Assembly (NCBI RefSeq): GCF_002153375.1
Contig: NZ_MTBQ01000001.1
Location: 310,001-374,000 of the forward strand
DNA length: 64,000 nucleotides
Direction of reading: 5' to 3'
Source: Oceanobacillus rekensis
Lineage (GTDB): Bacteria; Bacillota; Bacilli; Bacillales; Amphibacillaceae
The notes beneath the pieces are model-generated. The model searched no databases, was not told the DNA's origin, and saw only the letters and a list, made by a program, of their open reading frames with translations. Below, in pieces: positions 46,463 to 57,074 of this stretch (positions within the stretch are counted from its first letter, which is position 1; every line of letters starts with the position of its first letter). Made by a program: the position numbers and the translations under genes.

Positions 46463-47518
46463 TTGCATTCGAGAAAACTAATGACGGTATTATTTACAGC
46501 AATTATCTTCCTTTGTACTACAGGAGTAGAAATTGTTTATGCTGATGAAGCTATCATTGAGGGATCTAATCTCAATATTAGAAGTGGTCCTGGAACCGAT
46601 TATGAAAGTGTTGGCATGGCTGATACTGGGGAGTCTTACTCTATTGTTCAGCAAAAGAATGGTTGGGTGGAAATTGAATTGCAAAGTGGGTCTGGTTGGG
46701 TTGCAGAGGAATTTGTTAATATAACAGAATCATCTACTGGGAATGAAGAAACAAAGACAGAATCCAATGTAAGTTCAATTACAATACCATATGAGAATAC
46801 ACAGGTAAGAGAAGGACCTTCTACAGACTATGATATTATTCAATTTGCTGAAAAAGGAACCGAATATGATGTCATGTCTCAAAGTGGTGACTGGTATGAA
46901 GTAACTGTTAACGATCGTACAGGCTACATACTAAAGGATCTCGTTACGGCTCCGAAAGAAGCCAACAATAAAAATGTGTTCAAAAATAAAACAATTATTA
47001 TCGATGCGGGGCATGGTGGTAGAGATGTAGGTGCAATTGGTTCTACAGATACCTATGAAAAGAGCTTTGCATATCTAACCGCACACGAACTCGAGCAGGA
47101 ACTCCAATATCTTGGTGCTAATGTTCTACTTACGAGGGAACAAGACGAGTTTATTTCATTATCTAGTCGGTCTACATACTCCAATTTTAACGATACAGAC
47201 GCATTTATTAGTATCCATTATAATAGCGTACCTGAACTACCTAATGTCTCTGGTATCGAATCATTTTATTATGCAGATCAAAATAAGAATTTGGCTAAAT
47301 ATATTCAGCAAGGAATCATTAAAGAAACAGATGAGTCTGATCGCGGAATAGCAATGGGAGACTTCCAAGTTCTAAGAACAAATTTAAAACCATCTGTCCT
47401 CCTCGAACTTGGTTTTATATCAAATCCGGAGAAGGAAGCATTGCTCCAAACAAATGCCTATCAGAAGAAACTCGTTGCTGGTATTGTAGAAGGACTTAGG
47501 AAATATTTCAATGAATAA
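46463..47518 (+). CDS. yrvJ: Secreted N-acetylmuramoyl-L-alanine amidase with two SH3 domains
   Basis: A wall hydrolase that cleaves the bond between muramic acid and the stem peptide. The 351-residue protein has a signal peptide (about 1-27), two bacterial SH3 wall-binding domains (about 30-90 and 103-160, LNIRSGPGTDYESVG and TQVREGPSTDYDIIQ) and an Amidase_3 domain (about 173-348). The zinc/catalytic motifs are IIIDAGHGGRDVGAIG (near 177), SIHYN (near 251) and LLELGFISNPEKE (near 313). It starts at TTG after GGAGGT. It is the only plus-strand gene between R1 copies B and C. B. subtilis yrvJ lies near yrzK and dtd but has more SH3 domains. Confidence 0.92.
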   Translation: MHSRKLMTVLFTAIIFLCTTGVEIVYADEAIIEGSNLNIRSGPGTDYESVGMADTGESYSIVQQKNGWVEIELQSGSGWVAEEFVNITESSTGNEETKTESNVSSITIPYENTQVREGPSTDYDIIQFAEKGTEYDVMSQSGDWYEVTVNDRTGYILKDLVTAPKEANNKNVFKNKTIIIDAGHGGRDVGAIGSTDTYEKSFAYLTAHELEQELQYLGANVLLTREQDEFISLSSRSTYSNFNDTDAFISIHYNSVPELPNVSGIESFYYADQNKNLAKYIQQGIIKETDESDRGIAMGDFQVLRTNLKPSVLLELGFISNPEKEALLQTNAYQKKLVAGIVEGLRKYFNE

Positions 47519-47533
47519 ACAAATTTTGGAGAC

Positions 47534-47570
47534 AAAAACAGGGATGTCTTTCATGACCATCCCTGTTTTT
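47534..47570. terminator. Bidirectional terminator between yrvJ and dtd
   Basis: A 13-bp perfect stem (AAAAACAGGGATG 47534-47546 with 47558-47570), rich in A on the left and T on the right. Confidence 0.9.
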
Positions 47571-47580
47571 ATTTGGCTAC

Positions 47581-48027
47581 CTATTTTTCCTTGCTATCAA
47601 TAATTAACGTTACTGGCCCTGCATTCGTAAATGTAACATCCATCATTGCACCAAACGTACCTGTTTCAACATGTATCCCATGCTCCCTAATTGAGGCATT
47701 AAAGCTTTCATACATTTTATTAGCTGCATACGGTTTAGCGGCTTGCATAAAATTTGGACGTCTTCCTTTTTTTGTGTCGCCATAAAGAGTAAACTGGGAA
47801 ATTGATAAAATACTTCCATTTACATCTTGAAGGGAAAGGTTCATCTTTTCGTTTTCATCTTCAAATACACGTAAATGGATTATCTTACCTACGAGATAAT
47901 TAACATCTTCCTCTGTATCTTCATGAGTAACACCAAGTAGTACAACAAAGCCCTCCGTTATCTCCCCCACTAGTTCTCCTTCTACACGAACACTGGCATC
48001 TTTCGCCCTCTGTATCACTGCTTTCAT
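47581..48027 (-). CDS. dtd: D-aminoacyl-tRNA deacylase
   Basis: Dtd removes D-amino acids, and glycine mischarged on tRNA-Ala, from tRNA. The 148-residue protein has the two family motifs: [20 protein letters not shown] (near 75) and [19 protein letters not shown] (near 122), the latter holding the cross-subunit Gly-Pro. The ribosome site AAAGGAG precedes ATG. It is usually in an operon with relA; here repeat R1-C separates them by 442 bases, though both are on the minus strand. Confidence 0.95.
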   Translation of the reverse strand: MKAVIQRAKDASVRVEGELVGEITEGFVVLLGVTHEDTEEDVNYLVGKIIHLRVFEDENEKMNLSLQDVNGSILSISQFTLYGDTKKGRRPNFMQAAKPYAANKMYESFNASIREHGIHVETGTFGAMMDVTFTNAGPVTLIIDSKEK

Positions 48028-48094
48028 TTATCTATTACTCCTTTAACACATTATAAAGTAGCCGCTCTCGTAATGTTTGTTGCTTTATAAGCCT

Positions 48095-48455
48095 CGCCGT
48101 TGAAATAAATTGCGTCATAAGATAGGACACTTCGGCGGCCGCTCTGGGAAATATACTTCGTGCACCTTAGGGCGGCTGGTGAGCTTCTTCATGCTAGCGC
48201 ATTTCAGAGTCTCGCCTATGCCTTTCCTCCCGCCGGAGTCTTCGTATATTTCCCAGAGCTAGTTAGAAGGTTGCGGACAATTAACTGCTAGGGATTAAAA
48301 TAAAAATCGTATCACAACTTCACTAGTCTGGGTGAGCAGAGGGCGGTGACTCCCGCTGTAACAGCACGTGTCCGAAGACCTGAAGAATGGTTTTCTCGGA
48401 CGTGGCTTGAGGCCGTGCCCTAAGGTGCGCATCCGCCCGCAGCAAGTTAATCCAT
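48095..48455. repeat. Interspersed repeat R1, copy C
   Basis: It fills the gap between dtd and relA. Core part 1 is closed by the same perfect 16-bp inverted repeat as copy B (48141-48156 and 48244-48259). Core part 2 (about 48332-48442) has CACGTGTCCGAAGACC, TTCTCGGACGTGG and AAGGTGCGCATCCGCC. The left end GTTGAAATAAATTGCG (48099-48114) is a diverged form of the left end of copy B; no right end of the copy-B type is seen before the relA stop at 48470. Core orientation is the same as in A and B. Confidence 0.88.
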
Positions 48456-48469
48456 GACAAATACCTATA

Positions 48470-50674
48470 CTATTGTACGGTACGTGTAACCGTATATACA
48501 TCTTTGATTTGCTTGATGCGTTCCACAACTTTTCGTAAATGATTGGTATTATGAATTAATATTGTAATCTGGATAATCGCCATTTTATTTCTGTCCGATT
48601 TCCCATTAACATGTGTAATGTTTGTCTTCATTTCATTGACTGCCTGCAAAACTTCATTCAATAGACCACGACGATCATATCCAGTGATTTGAATATCCAC
48701 ATGATATTGTTTATTGTCTGTAATTTCATTTTTCCATTCCACATGCAGATAGCGTTGTTTTGCTTCTTCTGTTTGCACATTCGGACAATCAGAACGGTGA
48801 ACAGATACACCTCGACCTTTTGTAATATAACCTAAAATTATATCACCAGGTACAGGGTTACAGCATTTCGCGAGCCGTACAAGTAAATTATCTACACCTT
48901 CCACCCTGACACCGGAATCCTTTTTATGTGGTTTTCTCGTCTGGTTTCGATCTGTTTTAACTTCTTCAATTGTTGTTTGAAGGTCCTGCTCCTTTTGTAT
49001 CGTTTGACGAAGCTTTTCAGTAAGTCTAGTTGCAATTAGTGCAGCTGTAATTCCTTGATAACCTACCACAGCATACATATCTTCTTCGCCAGTAAAATTA
49101 AATTTATCAAAAACCCGTTGCATATTATCTGATACAAGAACTTCTTTCGGATCAATATTTAAGTCACGAATTTCCTTTTCAACAGCTTCCTTGCCTTTTA
49201 CAACATTTTCTTCTCTTCGCTGCTTTTTGAAAAATTGTTTAATTTTACTTTTAGCTTGTGAAGTCTGTGACATCTTCAACCAGTCCTGTGATGGACCATA
49301 AGAGTGTTTGGAAGTCATTACCTCGATAATATCACCATTTTGTAATTTATAATCAAGTGGTTCCATTTTCCCGTTAATCTTTGCTCCAATCGTCTTATTA
49401 CCAATTTCCGTATGGATTTTATAAGCAAAATCAAGCGGAATTGACCCGGACGGAAGTTCAACTACTTCTCCTTTAGGTGTAAAGACATAAACCATATCGG
49501 AAAAAAGATCAATCTTCAGTGATTCAATAAACTCTTCTGCATCATGTGTATCATTTTGCCAATCAAGAATCTCTCGAAACAATGTTAATTTTTCTTCGAA
49601 CGATTTCTTTCCTGTCTTAACTGGTTTTCCTTCTTTATAGGCCCAATGTGCAGCAATTCCATATTCAGCAATCTCATGCATTTCCTTTGTCCGTATTTGG
49701 ACCTCCAATGGATCACCTTTTGGCCCGATTACAGTTGTATGGAGAGACTGGTAAAGGTTTTGCTTTGGCATTGCGATATAATCTTTAAATCTTCCAGGCA
49801 TCGGTTTCCAGTTTGTATGGATAATCCCAAGCACTGCATAACAGTCCTTAATACTATCGACAATAATCCGAACGGCCAATAAATCGTATATTTCATTAAA
49901 TTGTTTTCCTTGTTTAACCATTTTTTGATATATGCTATATAAATGTTTGGGGCGCCCAGACATTTCGGCCTCGATATTTACATCATGGAGTTCACCTGTC
50001 AGTTCTTCAATTACTTCCTTGATATAGGATTCTCGTTGTTCCCTCTTTTGCTTCATTAATTGGACAATGCGGTAATATTGTTGAGGATTTAGGTATCGTA
50101 GTGCCGTATCTTCCAATTCCCACTTTATCGTTGAGATACCTAGACGATGTGCCAACGGAGCAAAAATTTCTAACGTCTCGTTAGAAATGCGACGTTGTTT
50201 TTCAGGTGCTAGATGCTTTAATGTCCGCATATTATGAAGTCTATCTGCTAGTTTAATCAAAATAACACGAATATCCCTAGCCATTGCCACAAACATTTTA
50301 CGATGGTTTTCAGCTTGCTGGGCTTCTTTTGTTTCATACCTTATTTTACCTAACTTTGTTACACCATCGACAAGCATTGCTACTTCATGATTGAATGCTT
50401 CTTCCAGGTTTCCCAATGTAATATCTGTGTCCTCAACGACGTCATGAAGAAATCCCCCTGCAATGGTTTCTGCATCCATTTTAAGATCTGCAAGGATACC
50501 CGCAACCTGAATAGGGTGAATGATATATGGCTCCCCTGACTTCCTGAATTGGTCATGATGTGCTTCATTTGCATAATCATAGGCACGCTGAACCAAGTCG
50601 ATGTCATCATTCGACAAATAATTTTTTGCTGTATTTAAAATGTCGGTTATCGTTACGTTTTCATCTTTTGCCAT
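48470..50674 (-). CDS. relA: Bifunctional (p)ppGpp synthetase/hydrolase RelA/SpoT
   Basis: The enzyme makes and breaks the stringent-response alarmones. Length 734 equals B. subtilis Rel. Domains in order: HD hydrolase (GGFLHDVVEDTD near 72), synthetase (SGRPKHLYSIYQKMVKQGK near 240; YQSLHTTVIGPKG near 310), TGS (VYVFTPKGEVVELPSGS near 393) and zinc-finger/ACT regulatory parts (LVRLAKCCNPVPGD near 585; the last 80 residues). The HD residues for hydrolysis are intact, so it is bifunctional. The ribosome site AAAGGTG precedes ATG. Followed by R1-C and then dtd. Confidence 0.97.
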   Translation of the reverse strand: MAKDENVTITDILNTAKNYLSNDDIDLVQRAYDYANEAHHDQFRKSGEPYIIHPIQVAGILADLKMDAETIAGGFLHDVVEDTDITLGNLEEAFNHEVAMLVDGVTKLGKIRYETKEAQQAENHRKMFVAMARDIRVILIKLADRLHNMRTLKHLAPEKQRRISNETLEIFAPLAHRLGISTIKWELEDTALRYLNPQQYYRIVQLMKQKREQRESYIKEVIEELTGELHDVNIEAEMSGRPKHLYSIYQKMVKQGKQFNEIYDLLAVRIIVDSIKDCYAVLGIIHTNWKPMPGRFKDYIAMPKQNLYQSLHTTVIGPKGDPLEVQIRTKEMHEIAEYGIAAHWAYKEGKPVKTGKKSFEEKLTLFREILDWQNDTHDAEEFIESLKIDLFSDMVYVFTPKGEVVELPSGSIPLDFAYKIHTEIGNKTIGAKINGKMEPLDYKLQNGDIIEVMTSKHSYGPSQDWLKMSQTSQAKSKIKQFFKKQRREENVVKGKEAVEKEIRDLNIDPKEVLVSDNMQRVFDKFNFTGEEDMYAVVGYQGITAALIATRLTEKLRQTIQKEQDLQTTIEEVKTDRNQTRKPHKKDSGVRVEGVDNLLVRLAKCCNPVPGDIILGYITKGRGVSVHRSDCPNVQTEEAKQRYLHVEWKNEITDNKQYHVDIQITGYDRRGLLNEVLQAVNEMKTNITHVNGKSDRNKMAIIQITILIHNTNHLRKVVERIKQIKDVYTVTRTVQ

Positions 50675-50833
50675 GTAATCACCTTTACTAGCTGTCTACA
50701 TTATTTACCACTTACTCACGATAAAAATACTTTATACATGAACAGTTTACGTGGTAGACATATTTTTACAAGAGTATTAAATATTTTCAATTATATGCTT
50801 TTTCGCTTCATGTGTCCATTTAAAATTATTATA

Positions 50834-50880
50834 TAATAATAGGTCTGACATTATTTCACATAACGCCAGACCTATTATTA
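50834..50880 (-). other. Inverted repeat between apt and relA, possible weak terminator
   Basis: A 14-bp perfect inverted repeat (TAATAATAGGTCTG 50834-50847 with 50867-50880) lies 5 bases from the apt stop. Its minus-strand tail is TATTATTATA rather than a T-run, so it may slow rather than stop read-through into relA. Confidence 0.5.
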
Positions 50881-50884
50881 TATT

Positions 50885-51397
50885 TTAATATGTCATTAAT
50901 GCCAACACATCATAGCCATCCAATTTATCTTTTCCATCTAGATAGCTTAATTCAATCAAAAATGCACAACCAACCACAACTCCACCTAGTTCTTCTACTA
51001 GCTTGATGGTTGCTTCTATAGTTCCACCTGTGGCAAGTAAATCATCTGTAATTAAAACACGCTGACCAGGTTTAATGGCATCTTTATGAATTGTCAGTAC
51101 GTTCTTGCCATATTCAAGACCATAATCCATTTTTATCACTTCTCGTGGCAATTTGCCTTCTTTACGAACTGGAGCAAAACCTACCTCGAGCGCATAAGAA
51201 ACTGGGCATCCGACAATAAACCCTCTTGCTTCTGGTCCCACAATAATATCAATTTCTTTTTCCTTTGCAAACTCGACAATTTCATCAACTGCTGATTTAA
51301 ATGCTTTCCCATTATCCATCAGTGGTGTGATATCTTTAAACTGAATTCCTTGTTTAGGCCAATCTTCAACAATTTTAATATATTGCTTATAATCCAT
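50885..51397 (-). CDS. apt: Adenine phosphoribosyltransferase
   Basis: Apt converts adenine and PRPP to AMP in purine salvage. The PRPP site [16 protein letters not shown] lies near residue 117; [13 protein letters not shown] (near 15) and the [17 protein letters not shown] segment (near 55) are family-typical. Length 170. Its start overlaps the end of recJ by 11 nt. The recJ-apt-relA order is conserved in Bacillus. Confidence 0.96.
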   Translation of the reverse strand: MDYKQYIKIVEDWPKQGIQFKDITPLMDNGKAFKSAVDEIVEFAKEKEIDIIVGPEARGFIVGCPVSYALEVGFAPVRKEGKLPREVIKMDYGLEYGKNVLTIHKDAIKPGQRVLITDDLLATGGTIEATIKLVEELGGVVVGCAFLIELSYLDGKDKLDGYDVLALMTY

Positions 51398-53705
51398 TTA
51401 CTGCTTCCTCCTTGGGATTTCCCAAATAGTCCATACAACTGGTAAACCATTTTTTTAATTCCTGGTAATTTGAATAATATAGTTGCTTTTCAATTGCTCC
51501 CATAGTAAGGCGCTCTTGATATAATTTTGATTCTTGGAGATCTTTTTTAGCTGGATTCGGTTGTGCTTCAACTATACCATTTTCTATTTTAACAAACCCC
51601 AGTTCAAAAAACACTCTTGAGATAAAGATGATCTTATCCTTGCTCCACTCTTTATGCTTCATAATCTTTGTTAGTTCCTGTTTCAAATCGATGACTTTAA
51701 ACTTACGGATAAGTGCATAAAACCATACAAACTCTTCCCTTGTAGGAAATGCTGACAAATATGCACTATTTTCAATATGAAAACATACGTAAATATTAAG
51801 TGGTTTTACTTGTCGAATAATCTTATTTAATAATTCCAGATCTGTAGGAAGGTCGTATAAATAGAGAGTATCCTTCTCTTCTAACGTATCAATAGAAGTA
51901 TGATACGATATTTGATCGATCTGTGGGTTTACTGGCTCTAATGAATTACTAATAATTAAATCTTTTCCATTACTTGCGGACTTCAGATCCATCTTTTGCT
52001 TGCCGCGGAAATCAAACAGTTGCCATTCGTCTATTTTCATATCCTTGATAAGAATTTGTGCTTTTCGATTTCCATTCCATTCGTTAATTCCCAGTTCTCC
52101 TGCAATCATCAATGGCGTATTCGGAGAAATGTTGTCATAGAGTTCACCCATGCCAAAACCAATCCCATCCAGTGATACACCATCTTTTTTGAATTGTAGT
52201 TTCAGATGGTCTTTTGCGGTGCCAATTTTTCTGGCATCAGAAGGAATTTCTTTTACTAAAATAATTGGTTTCGGATTTTTCATTCCAAATGGTGCTAATT
52301 TTTCAATTTCAGATACAAGGTTCTGATTAATATCTTCCAGAGGCAATTCTGCACTTATTGTTATCTCCTGTTTGAAATCGTCTTCCGACAGTTCCTCGTG
52401 AATCATTTCATTCAATTTTCCCTGTACAAGTTCCAGATTTTCAATTGGTAATGTCATCCCCGCAGCCTGTGAATGTCCGCCGAAATTGGTGAAGAGTTCT
52501 TTTATTTTCATACAGCTCTGGAAAAGATCAAAAGCTGGAATACTTCTTGCTGACCCTTTTACTACCCCAGTTTCTGGTTTAATAGCCATTACAATTGCAG
52601 GACGGTCATATTTCCGAACTAATTTGGAGGCAACAATTCCTAGCACTCCTTCGTTCCATCCTTCTTTTGCAACAATGATAACACCATCTGTTTCATTAGG
52701 TTTAACTGTTAATTCTGCTTCTTTCACAATCTCATTAACTATTTCTTTCCTTTGCTCGTTAATAGTATTAATTTCTTCTGCCATTTCCTGTGCGGAATCA
52801 GCATCTTCTGTCAATAACAGCTCCACTGCAAGATCTGCATCCTGTAACCTGCCAACCGCATTGATTCTAGGTCCGATTAAGAAGCCAACATCTTCCTCGG
52901 TAACATTACCTTCAATTTTACAAACCCGTTTAAGTGCTTTAATGCCTGGATTGTTTGAAATCGTTAATGCATGCAGACCGTAAAAGGCAAGTATTCGATT
53001 CTCATCTACAAGTGGGACAAGATCTGCTATCGTCCCTATTGCTGCAAATTCAAGTAAATGTTTTGGAAAATAACCAAGCAATACTTGTGCAAATTTAAAA
53101 GCTACACCCACTCCAGCAAGTTCCTGGAAAGGATAATCGGGTGAGCATTTTGGATGGAGTATTACATATGCATCTGGTATTTCTTCCTGTGGCTCATGGT
53201 GATCTGTAATAATTAGATCAATACCTAATTGCTTCGCTATACTTGCCTCATGTACAGAGGCAATTCCAGTATCAACGGTTATAATTAAAGTATAACCATT
53301 TTCGGCTGCCGTTTTAAAGGCGTCTTCATTTGGCCCATACCCTTCTGTAAAACGGTTTGGTATATAATAATCACATACTGCCCCAAGTTCGTTCAGTGTC
53401 TTAATTAGAACGGTAGTGGAACTTACTCCATCTGCATCATAGTCCCCAAACACAAGAATTTTCTCATTGGATTCTATCGCTCTATGTACACGTTCTGACG
53501 CTTTTTCAACTGAATCGATTTTTAATGGGCTGTGTAAATTTTTAATATCAGGTGACAGAAATCGTCTGGCATCTTCAGTGCCCGTAATCCCTCTCTGCTG
53601 TAAGAGCTTTTTTACAGTTGGTGACAAATCTAACATATCTTCTGTTATAGCATCTACTTCATTAACGGTTGTCGCATATTTCCAAATTGCCTTACTCTCT
53701 AACAT
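51387..53705 (-). CDS. recJ: Single-stranded-DNA-specific 5'-3' exonuclease RecJ
   Basis: RecJ degrades single strands 5'-3' in recombination and mismatch repair. The DHH domain shows [15 protein letters not shown] (near residue 82) and [10 protein letters not shown] (near 160); the DHHA1 part shows [12 protein letters not shown] (near 395). The C-terminal 200 residues form the extra Firmicute domain. I start at ATG 53705 ([11 protein letters not shown]), after GGGGTG; a longer frame start 30 nt upstream has no site. Length 772, close to B. subtilis 786. Confidence 0.95.
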   Translation of the reverse strand: MLESKAIWKYATTVNEVDAITEDMLDLSPTVKKLLQQRGITGTEDARRFLSPDIKNLHSPLKIDSVEKASERVHRAIESNEKILVFGDYDADGVSSTTVLIKTLNELGAVCDYYIPNRFTEGYGPNEDAFKTAAENGYTLIITVDTGIASVHEASIAKQLGIDLIITDHHEPQEEIPDAYVILHPKCSPDYPFQELAGVGVAFKFAQVLLGYFPKHLLEFAAIGTIADLVPLVDENRILAFYGLHALTISNNPGIKALKRVCKIEGNVTEEDVGFLIGPRINAVGRLQDADLAVELLLTEDADSAQEMAEEINTINEQRKEIVNEIVKEAELTVKPNETDGVIIVAKEGWNEGVLGIVASKLVRKYDRPAIVMAIKPETGVVKGSARSIPAFDLFQSCMKIKELFTNFGGHSQAAGMTLPIENLELVQGKLNEMIHEELSEDDFKQEITISAELPLEDINQNLVSEIEKLAPFGMKNPKPIILVKEIPSDARKIGTAKDHLKLQFKKDGVSLDGIGFGMGELYDNISPNTPLMIAGELGINEWNGNRKAQILIKDMKIDEWQLFDFRGKQKMDLKSASNGKDLIISNSLEPVNPQIDQISYHTSIDTLEEKDTLYLYDLPTDLELLNKIIRQVKPLNIYVCFHIENSAYLSAFPTREEFVWFYALIRKFKVIDLKQELTKIMKHKEWSKDKIIFISRVFFELGFVKIENGIVEAQPNPAKKDLQESKLYQERLTMGAIEKQLYYSNYQELKKWFTSCMDYLGNPKEEAVNGL

Positions 53706-53761
53706 AATTTCACCCCTGACTAATCTATTATACAAGAGACAGGCAGGGGTAGCAATCAGAA

Positions 53762-54097
53762 TTATTTAGTTGTAGAATCGTTATCCTCTAAGTCCGCTTT
53801 GGAATCCTTCTTTATACTTTCAATAGGAAGACCGCTCTCTTCAAGTTTCTTAGTTAATGTATCATTTTCTGCTTTTAGAAGTTTAATATCCCTTTGTAAA
53901 CGATAAATTCGAACTACACCTACAGAAGCAGTTATAATTCCACCCATCAACACAGAAAATAAGATAACGAGTATTAACGGTGATTCCTGTGTCCAAAATA
54001 AATAATTCACCTCAACAGGCTCTACATTTGTTACAGCGAAAACAGCAACAAAAATTACCAGTATGATTGCTAAAATAACATATGTCTGTCCTTTCAT
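53762..54097 (-). CDS. yrvD: LapA/DUF1049 family membrane protein YrvD
   Basis: A 111-residue protein with two membrane helices (about 4-23 and 40-62) and a short C-terminal coiled coil (LQRDIKLLKAENDTLTKKLEE), followed by a charged tail. The layout ILVIFVAVFAVTN...VNYLFW...PLILVILFSVLMGGI is the LapA (DUF1049) pattern. In Gram-negatives LapA/B control LPS synthesis; the role here is unknown. It lies between recJ and secDF as yrvD does in B. subtilis. Confidence 0.88.
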   Translation of the reverse strand: MKGQTYVILAIILVIFVAVFAVTNVEPVEVNYLFWTQESPLILVILFSVLMGGIITASVGVVRIYRLQRDIKLLKAENDTLTKKLEESGLPIESIKKDSKADLEDNDSTTK

Positions 54098-54254
54098 CGT
54101 GCAATCCTCCCTTAATTCAAATCCGTTATGTATATTAGATTACCCTTAATTATATACATTCAAGCATAAAACAAAAGCTTAAAGCTAGATTAGCGATGAG
54201 TGTTGATTTACTGACTAAAAAACTCTTAAAAGCTATATTTTCTGTTCCAATACA

Positions 54255-54284
54255 AAAAGACAGGGATTGTTAGACAATCCCTGT
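54255..54284 (-). terminator. Terminator of secDF
   Basis: An 11-bp perfect stem (ACAGGGATTGT 54260-54270 with 54274-54284) with a 3-base loop and, on the minus strand, CTTTTTG after it. Confidence 0.88.
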
Positions 54285-54294
54285 ACTCTAAATC

Positions 54295-56547
54295 TTATAC
54301 TTGTGGACCATCGACACGTTTTTTCTTCGTGAAGTCTAAAGGCTTATTCTTGACTGTTTTACCTCGCCATACGAGCCATAATTGCGAAGCCAACAATAAG
54401 GAAGAATATGTTCCTGCAAGTATACCCACTGCTAATGCAATAGCAAAACTCCCAATCGAAGAAGCTCCTAATATTAGAAACGCTAGGATTGCAATTAGCG
54501 TAGTTATAGACGTATTCATCGTCCGTATAAAGGAATCAATGATACTTTTGTTTACTATTTTGGTAAGTTCCTTAAATGATTTCACCTGTTTATTCCTTCG
54601 AATATTTTCTCTGATACGGTCGAATATAACAATCGTATTATTAATGGAATAACCAACAATCGTTAAAATTGCCGCTACAATTGTAATATCAAATTCAATC
54701 TGTGCAATGCTGAAGACTGTAAGCACGATAAATACATCGTGAAGAAGCGCAATCAACGCAGTTATTGCAAAGAAAAATTCAAATCGAACAGTAACATAAA
54801 TGATCATAAAAATTGAGGCTATTGCTACCGCATAGATCGCATTCTTGACGAGTTCCTGCCCGACTATTGGAGACACAACACTTACACTTGGGTCCTGTCC
54901 GTATTTCTCATTAAAATACACTTGCACTTCTTCCACCTTGTCCTCGGAAAGCACATTGTCAAATCGGATAACACCAAGCTCATTGTTTTCCCCAGAAAGT
55001 ACAATTGATTTAGCTTCCAAACCAAGCTCATCAAAACCTGATTCTACTTCTTCTTTCGTCAGACTTGTATCGGAAACAACTTCGACACGGGAGCCACTAG
55101 TGAAGTCCACCCCAGGATTGATCTGAAAGACTGTGAGAGATATGCCGCCTATTATGACAAGAATCATTGTTCCTATGAAATATTTTTTTCGATGCTTGAC
55201 AAAATTGATTTTTTTATTAAATAACTTCGGTTCCTCTTCCACTTCAGCAATATCTTTAATTTGTGACTCCTTAACACCGAGCCATGTCTTTCTTTTTGTA
55301 AGGTAGCCACTCTGCACCCACAATCCGAGCAGAATTCTTGTACCCAGAACTGCTGTTAAAAAACTAATCAAGATACTAATAATGAGCATAGTCGCAAATC
55401 CTTTAACCGAACTTGTCCCAAATATAAATAGGACAACTGCTGCGATTAATGTAGTAATATTCGCATCGAGAATCGTTGTAAAAGAATTTTTATTACCTGC
55501 TTTAAATGCTGCTTTAACAGATTTCCCTGTCCGTAATTCTTCTTTAATCCGTTCAAACGTTATAACGTTTGCATCAACAGCCATACCAACCCCAAGTATT
55601 AATGCTGCAATACCAGATAAAGTCAATACACCATTTAATAGTTCAAATACCAATAAAACAAGATAAACATAGAAAGTTAAGTTGATAGCTGCAATTAACC
55701 CCGAGAAGCGGTAAAAGAAAATCATAAATAATAAGATTAGGCCAATACCAACGATCCCTGCTAGAATTGTTTCATTTAATGCCTGTTCCCCAAATTGAGC
55801 TCCAACAGAGGTCGAGAATATTTCTGTCATGTGAACAGGTAATGAACCGGAATTAATAATATCTGCAAGCTGCTGTGCAGACTCTACTGTAAAATTACCT
55901 GAAATCATTACATTTGTCGTATGTAAAGGTTCACCTACATTTGGTGCAGAAACAAATTTCGGTTCTACTTGCATTGCTTCAGCAGCATAGGAATCTCCTT
56001 CTTGAAAATCCATCCAGATAACAAGCTTATTTTCCGGACTTGGCATTTGGCTAATTTGAGTTGTAACTTCACCAAATTTCGCTGCATCTTTTAATTGTAA
56101 TGTTACGATTGGGGCATTTGTTTGTGGATCAAAATCCTGTGTAGCACTACCCTCAGTGACGTCAGATCCATCAAGAAGTTCATTGTCAAATACATCTCGA
56201 AAAGACAATTGTGCAGAGGTGGAGAGCAATTCTCTCGCTTGTGACTGATTTTCAACACCTGCCAACTGTACCCGAATCCTGTCTTCTCCTTCGATGTTAA
56301 TAACTGCCTCACTAATTCCAAGTCGATTGACACGATCATTCAGTGTCTGAACAGTACCCTCCAGCAATCCTCTTGTTACTTCTTGATTTTCATCTACAGG
56401 TTCAACCTCATAAAGTACCTCGAATCCCCCCTGCAGGTCCAATCCGAGATTAATATCTTTCGTAATTCCTGTAACCGTTGTTCCAATTATCCCCGCCAAA
56501 GCCAAAACGACAAGAAAAAAGGCAACGATTCTGCCTCTCTTTTTCAT
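54295..56547 (-). CDS. secDF: Fused protein translocase subunit SecDF
   Basis: SecDF uses the proton gradient to help protein export through SecYEG. Here SecD and SecF are one 750-residue chain, as in B. subtilis. The SecD half starts with a membrane helix then GLDLQGGFEVLYEV (near 34), the large external P1 domain, and helices with AVDANVITFERIKEELRTGK (near 330). The SecF half has NPGVDFTSGSRVEV (near 477) and TIVGYSINNTIVIFDRIREN (near 630). The two conserved transmembrane Asp-containing motifs are intact. Confidence 0.95.
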   Translation of the reverse strand: MKKRGRIVAFFLVVLALAGIIGTTVTGITKDINLGLDLQGGFEVLYEVEPVDENQEVTRGLLEGTVQTLNDRVNRLGISEAVINIEGEDRIRVQLAGVENQSQARELLSTSAQLSFRDVFDNELLDGSDVTEGSATQDFDPQTNAPIVTLQLKDAAKFGEVTTQISQMPSPENKLVIWMDFQEGDSYAAEAMQVEPKFVSAPNVGEPLHTTNVMISGNFTVESAQQLADIINSGSLPVHMTEIFSTSVGAQFGEQALNETILAGIVGIGLILLFMIFFYRFSGLIAAINLTFYVYLVLLVFELLNGVLTLSGIAALILGVGMAVDANVITFERIKEELRTGKSVKAAFKAGNKNSFTTILDANITTLIAAVVLFIFGTSSVKGFATMLIISILISFLTAVLGTRILLGLWVQSGYLTKRKTWLGVKESQIKDIAEVEEEPKLFNKKINFVKHRKKYFIGTMILVIIGGISLTVFQINPGVDFTSGSRVEVVSDTSLTKEEVESGFDELGLEAKSIVLSGENNELGVIRFDNVLSEDKVEEVQVYFNEKYGQDPSVSVVSPIVGQELVKNAIYAVAIASIFMIIYVTVRFEFFFAITALIALLHDVFIVLTVFSIAQIEFDITIVAAILTIVGYSINNTIVIFDRIRENIRRNKQVKSFKELTKIVNKSIIDSFIRTMNTSITTLIAILAFLILGASSIGSFAIALAVGILAGTYSSLLLASQLWLVWRGKTVKNKPLDFTKKKRVDGPQV

Positions 56548-56666
56548 TAATTACACTTCCTTCTTAAATTTAAAAAGTTTCTAATTATAAGGGGTTATTC
56601 AGGAAAACCATCAAATGAAACACCTTGCTTCTAATTTGTCGCCTTCCCTAAATCAAACGTTAAATT

Positions 56667-56960
56667 CTATTTTTCTTTCTCTCCAGTTAATGCTGCAATC
56701 GAAGCCATCAAATTATCGTTCTGATAGGAACTCATCGTCAAATAGCTTAAATAGGTATTGGAAGCAAGATGAAATACGTCCTGCACAATCTCGTGAATCC
56801 GCTTCTCCGGTTCTCCTTTCCAAACCTTTTTGACAAGGCAGGTCCATACATCCTCAGGGGTTGCCTGGGAATACCCCATCATTCTCAACTCTTCAGCTTT
56901 ACTTGTAAGAGCCGGTATGATCATTTGTTTCCATTCGCTAACGGTCTGCTTGATTTCCAT
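56667..56960 (-). CDS. comN: ComN, post-transcriptional regulator of comE
   Basis: A 97-residue soluble protein, MEIKQTVSEWKQMIIPALTSKAEELRMMGYSQATPEDVWTCL and following helices, of the ComN (YrzD) family. In B. subtilis ComN promotes accumulation of comE operon mRNA products and is placed at division sites through DivIVA. Position between secDF and spoVB matches B. subtilis yrzD. Its target operon comEA-EB-EC lies in the same window at 5.1-8.6 kb. Confidence 0.85.
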   Translation of the reverse strand: MEIKQTVSEWKQMIIPALTSKAEELRMMGYSQATPEDVWTCLVKKVWKGEPEKRIHEIVQDVFHLASNTYLSYLTMSSYQNDNLMASIAALTGEKEK

Positions 56961-57074
56961 GTTATCCCACCAATTTCTATCATATACTTTTAGCTTGTCA
57001 TGCTTTGTACACCTTTTAGCATATATATCATTGTATATGAAATTTAATTATTTGAGAAGGCAGGTCGACAAAAA

